From positions 1 through 34,817 of the forward strand of contig CAIXKE010000059.1 of the NCBI GenBank assembly GCA_903919975.1: DNA of 34,817 nucleotides. The letters run 5' to 3'. Both the position numbers and the translations under genes were made by a program. The stretch is from Akkermansiaceae bacterium. Its GTDB lineage: Bacteria; Verrucomicrobiota; Verrucomicrobiia; Verrucomicrobiales; Akkermansiaceae. The notes beneath the pieces were generated by a model, which searched no databases, was not told the origin of the DNA, and was given only the letters and a program-made list of their open reading frames with translations. Positions 34,415-34,817 of the stretch are shown here, in pieces (position 1 is the first letter of the stretch; every line of letters starts with the position of its first letter).

Positions 34415-34817
34415 GTGGGGGGGGGGCAAGCGGGCATAAAACCATCTGGACTCCGAGCGCTCATGGGAGCACGCCCTGGCCAGGCTCTCTAAAATTACGG
34501 GGAGACAGATATTCCACAAAACAGGCTTTTTGAGAGAATATACTGGAACCTGAGAGGGGAATTATGATAGAAATCCGAATTCTTGAGAACAGGATCCAAG
34601 AACAGCAAAGCGAGATCGCTCAACTCCGTGATTGCTAGGAATTTGCTTTTGGGATGAAGGCCGTTGAAAGAGATGGTGGCCGGATCGGAGACGGGGAAAA
34701 AGAGGGTTATGCAGCGTGCCCATGCGCGGGTGGATAGGCGGGTGGTGGGGTTGGCGACTCCGAGGGATTGGGTGGTTTAATAGAGGCCGTTGAGGCTGGT
34801 GGTGACGGCACTCAAAA
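34415..34817. other. Terminal stretch without a confidently recognised gene
   Basis: A ten-G tract lies at 34417-34426. From 34564 a 24-residue frame, MIEIRILENRIQEQQSEIAQ and four more residues, follows a Shine-Dalgarno-like GAGAGGGGA; it looks like one short coiled-coil helix and may be a truncated remnant. The minus strand from about 34680 to the edge shows broken frames only. No RNA gene or terminator is evident. Confidence 0.4.
34564..34638 (+). CDS. Possible 24-residue coiled-coil peptide or gene remnant
   Basis: The ATG at 34564 is preceded by GAGAGGGGA at 34550-34560, a better ribosome site than almost any real gene here has. The peptide MIEIRILENRIQEQQSEIAQLRDC has a heptad-like I/L pattern. 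It stops at TAG 34636-34638. It could be the leftover start of a decayed gene, or a small protein. Low confidence. Confidence 0.25.
   Translation: MIEIRILENRIQEQQSEIAQLRDC

Noticed and set aside
34417-34426. Ten-G tract as a phase-variation switch
   Set aside because: It lies after the stop codon of the outer membrane factor with no gene start nearby to switch.
34640-34817. Possible coding sequence on the minus strand entering from the right edge
   Set aside because: All frames contain stops within short distance and no family motif was seen.
1-34817. tRNA, rRNA and CRISPR loci
   Set aside because: No cloverleaf-like sequence with TΨC-arm wording, rRNA core sequence or regularly spaced repeat was found by reading.

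Overview
The window (about 57-60% GC by eye) looks like a chromosomal segment of a Verrucomicrobiota bacterium, probably class Verrucomicrobiae. This is an inference from the gene set and protein flavour: Tat-exported Gfo/Idh/MocA oxidoreductase, GxxExxY protein, small Cys-anchored lipoproteins, FtsH and ribosomal proteins with long extensions, and very few Shine-Dalgarno sequences. No phage, CRISPR array, rRNA or tRNA was seen. Most of the window is core or house-keeping, with a few accessory insertions.

Layout. (1) 1-5030, minus strand: part of a complex I (nuo) cluster read as P-loop ATPase > nuoD > GxxExxY gene > nuoE > vapB > vapC > nuoF (cut by the window start). Two accessory units sit between nuo genes: a GxxExxY gene bounded by 33-bp inverted repeats, and a VapBC toxin-antitoxin pair with a palindromic operator candidate. 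nuoC is not next to nuoD. (2) 5179-8437: a double-ACT regulator, an SLC13/TrkA-C permease, a RibD-C type reductase and a 50-residue lipoprotein. (3) 8438-9075: an IS30-family transposase relic. (4) 9076-13601: an unknown protein, a K+-dependent membrane pyrophosphatase and adenylosuccinate lyase. (5) 13602-17283: two small unknown proteins, a Tat-exported oxidoreductase and a decayed lipoprotein gene. (6) 17341-23444: a 1187-residue TerB-like/FHA-like/ABCG fusion divergent from ftsH, whose periplasmic domain is duplicated. (7) 23641-26350: a structured intergenic element, a Spx/ArsC-like protein, an FmdB zinc ribbon, and rpsM-rpsK-rpsD ended by a clear terminator, with no rpoA-rplQ after it. 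(8) 26552-28288: an SbmA/YddA-like ABC protein with a degenerate nucleotide-binding domain. (9) 28511-29983: a cystathionine gamma-synthase-like PLP enzyme. (10) 30135-34414: a compact tripartite efflux operon (permease, ATPase, HlyD adaptor, NodT-type outer membrane factor). The last 400 bases hold no recognisable gene.

The strongest unexpected signals are the inverted-repeat-bounded GxxExxY cassette and the vapBC pair inside the nuo cluster, the TerB/FHA/ABCG fusion, the FtsH periplasmic duplication, the ATP-hydrolysis-dead ABC protein, and a recurring promoter form (TTGC, about 15 bases, TGnT) in front of several genes that lack Shine-Dalgarno sequences.
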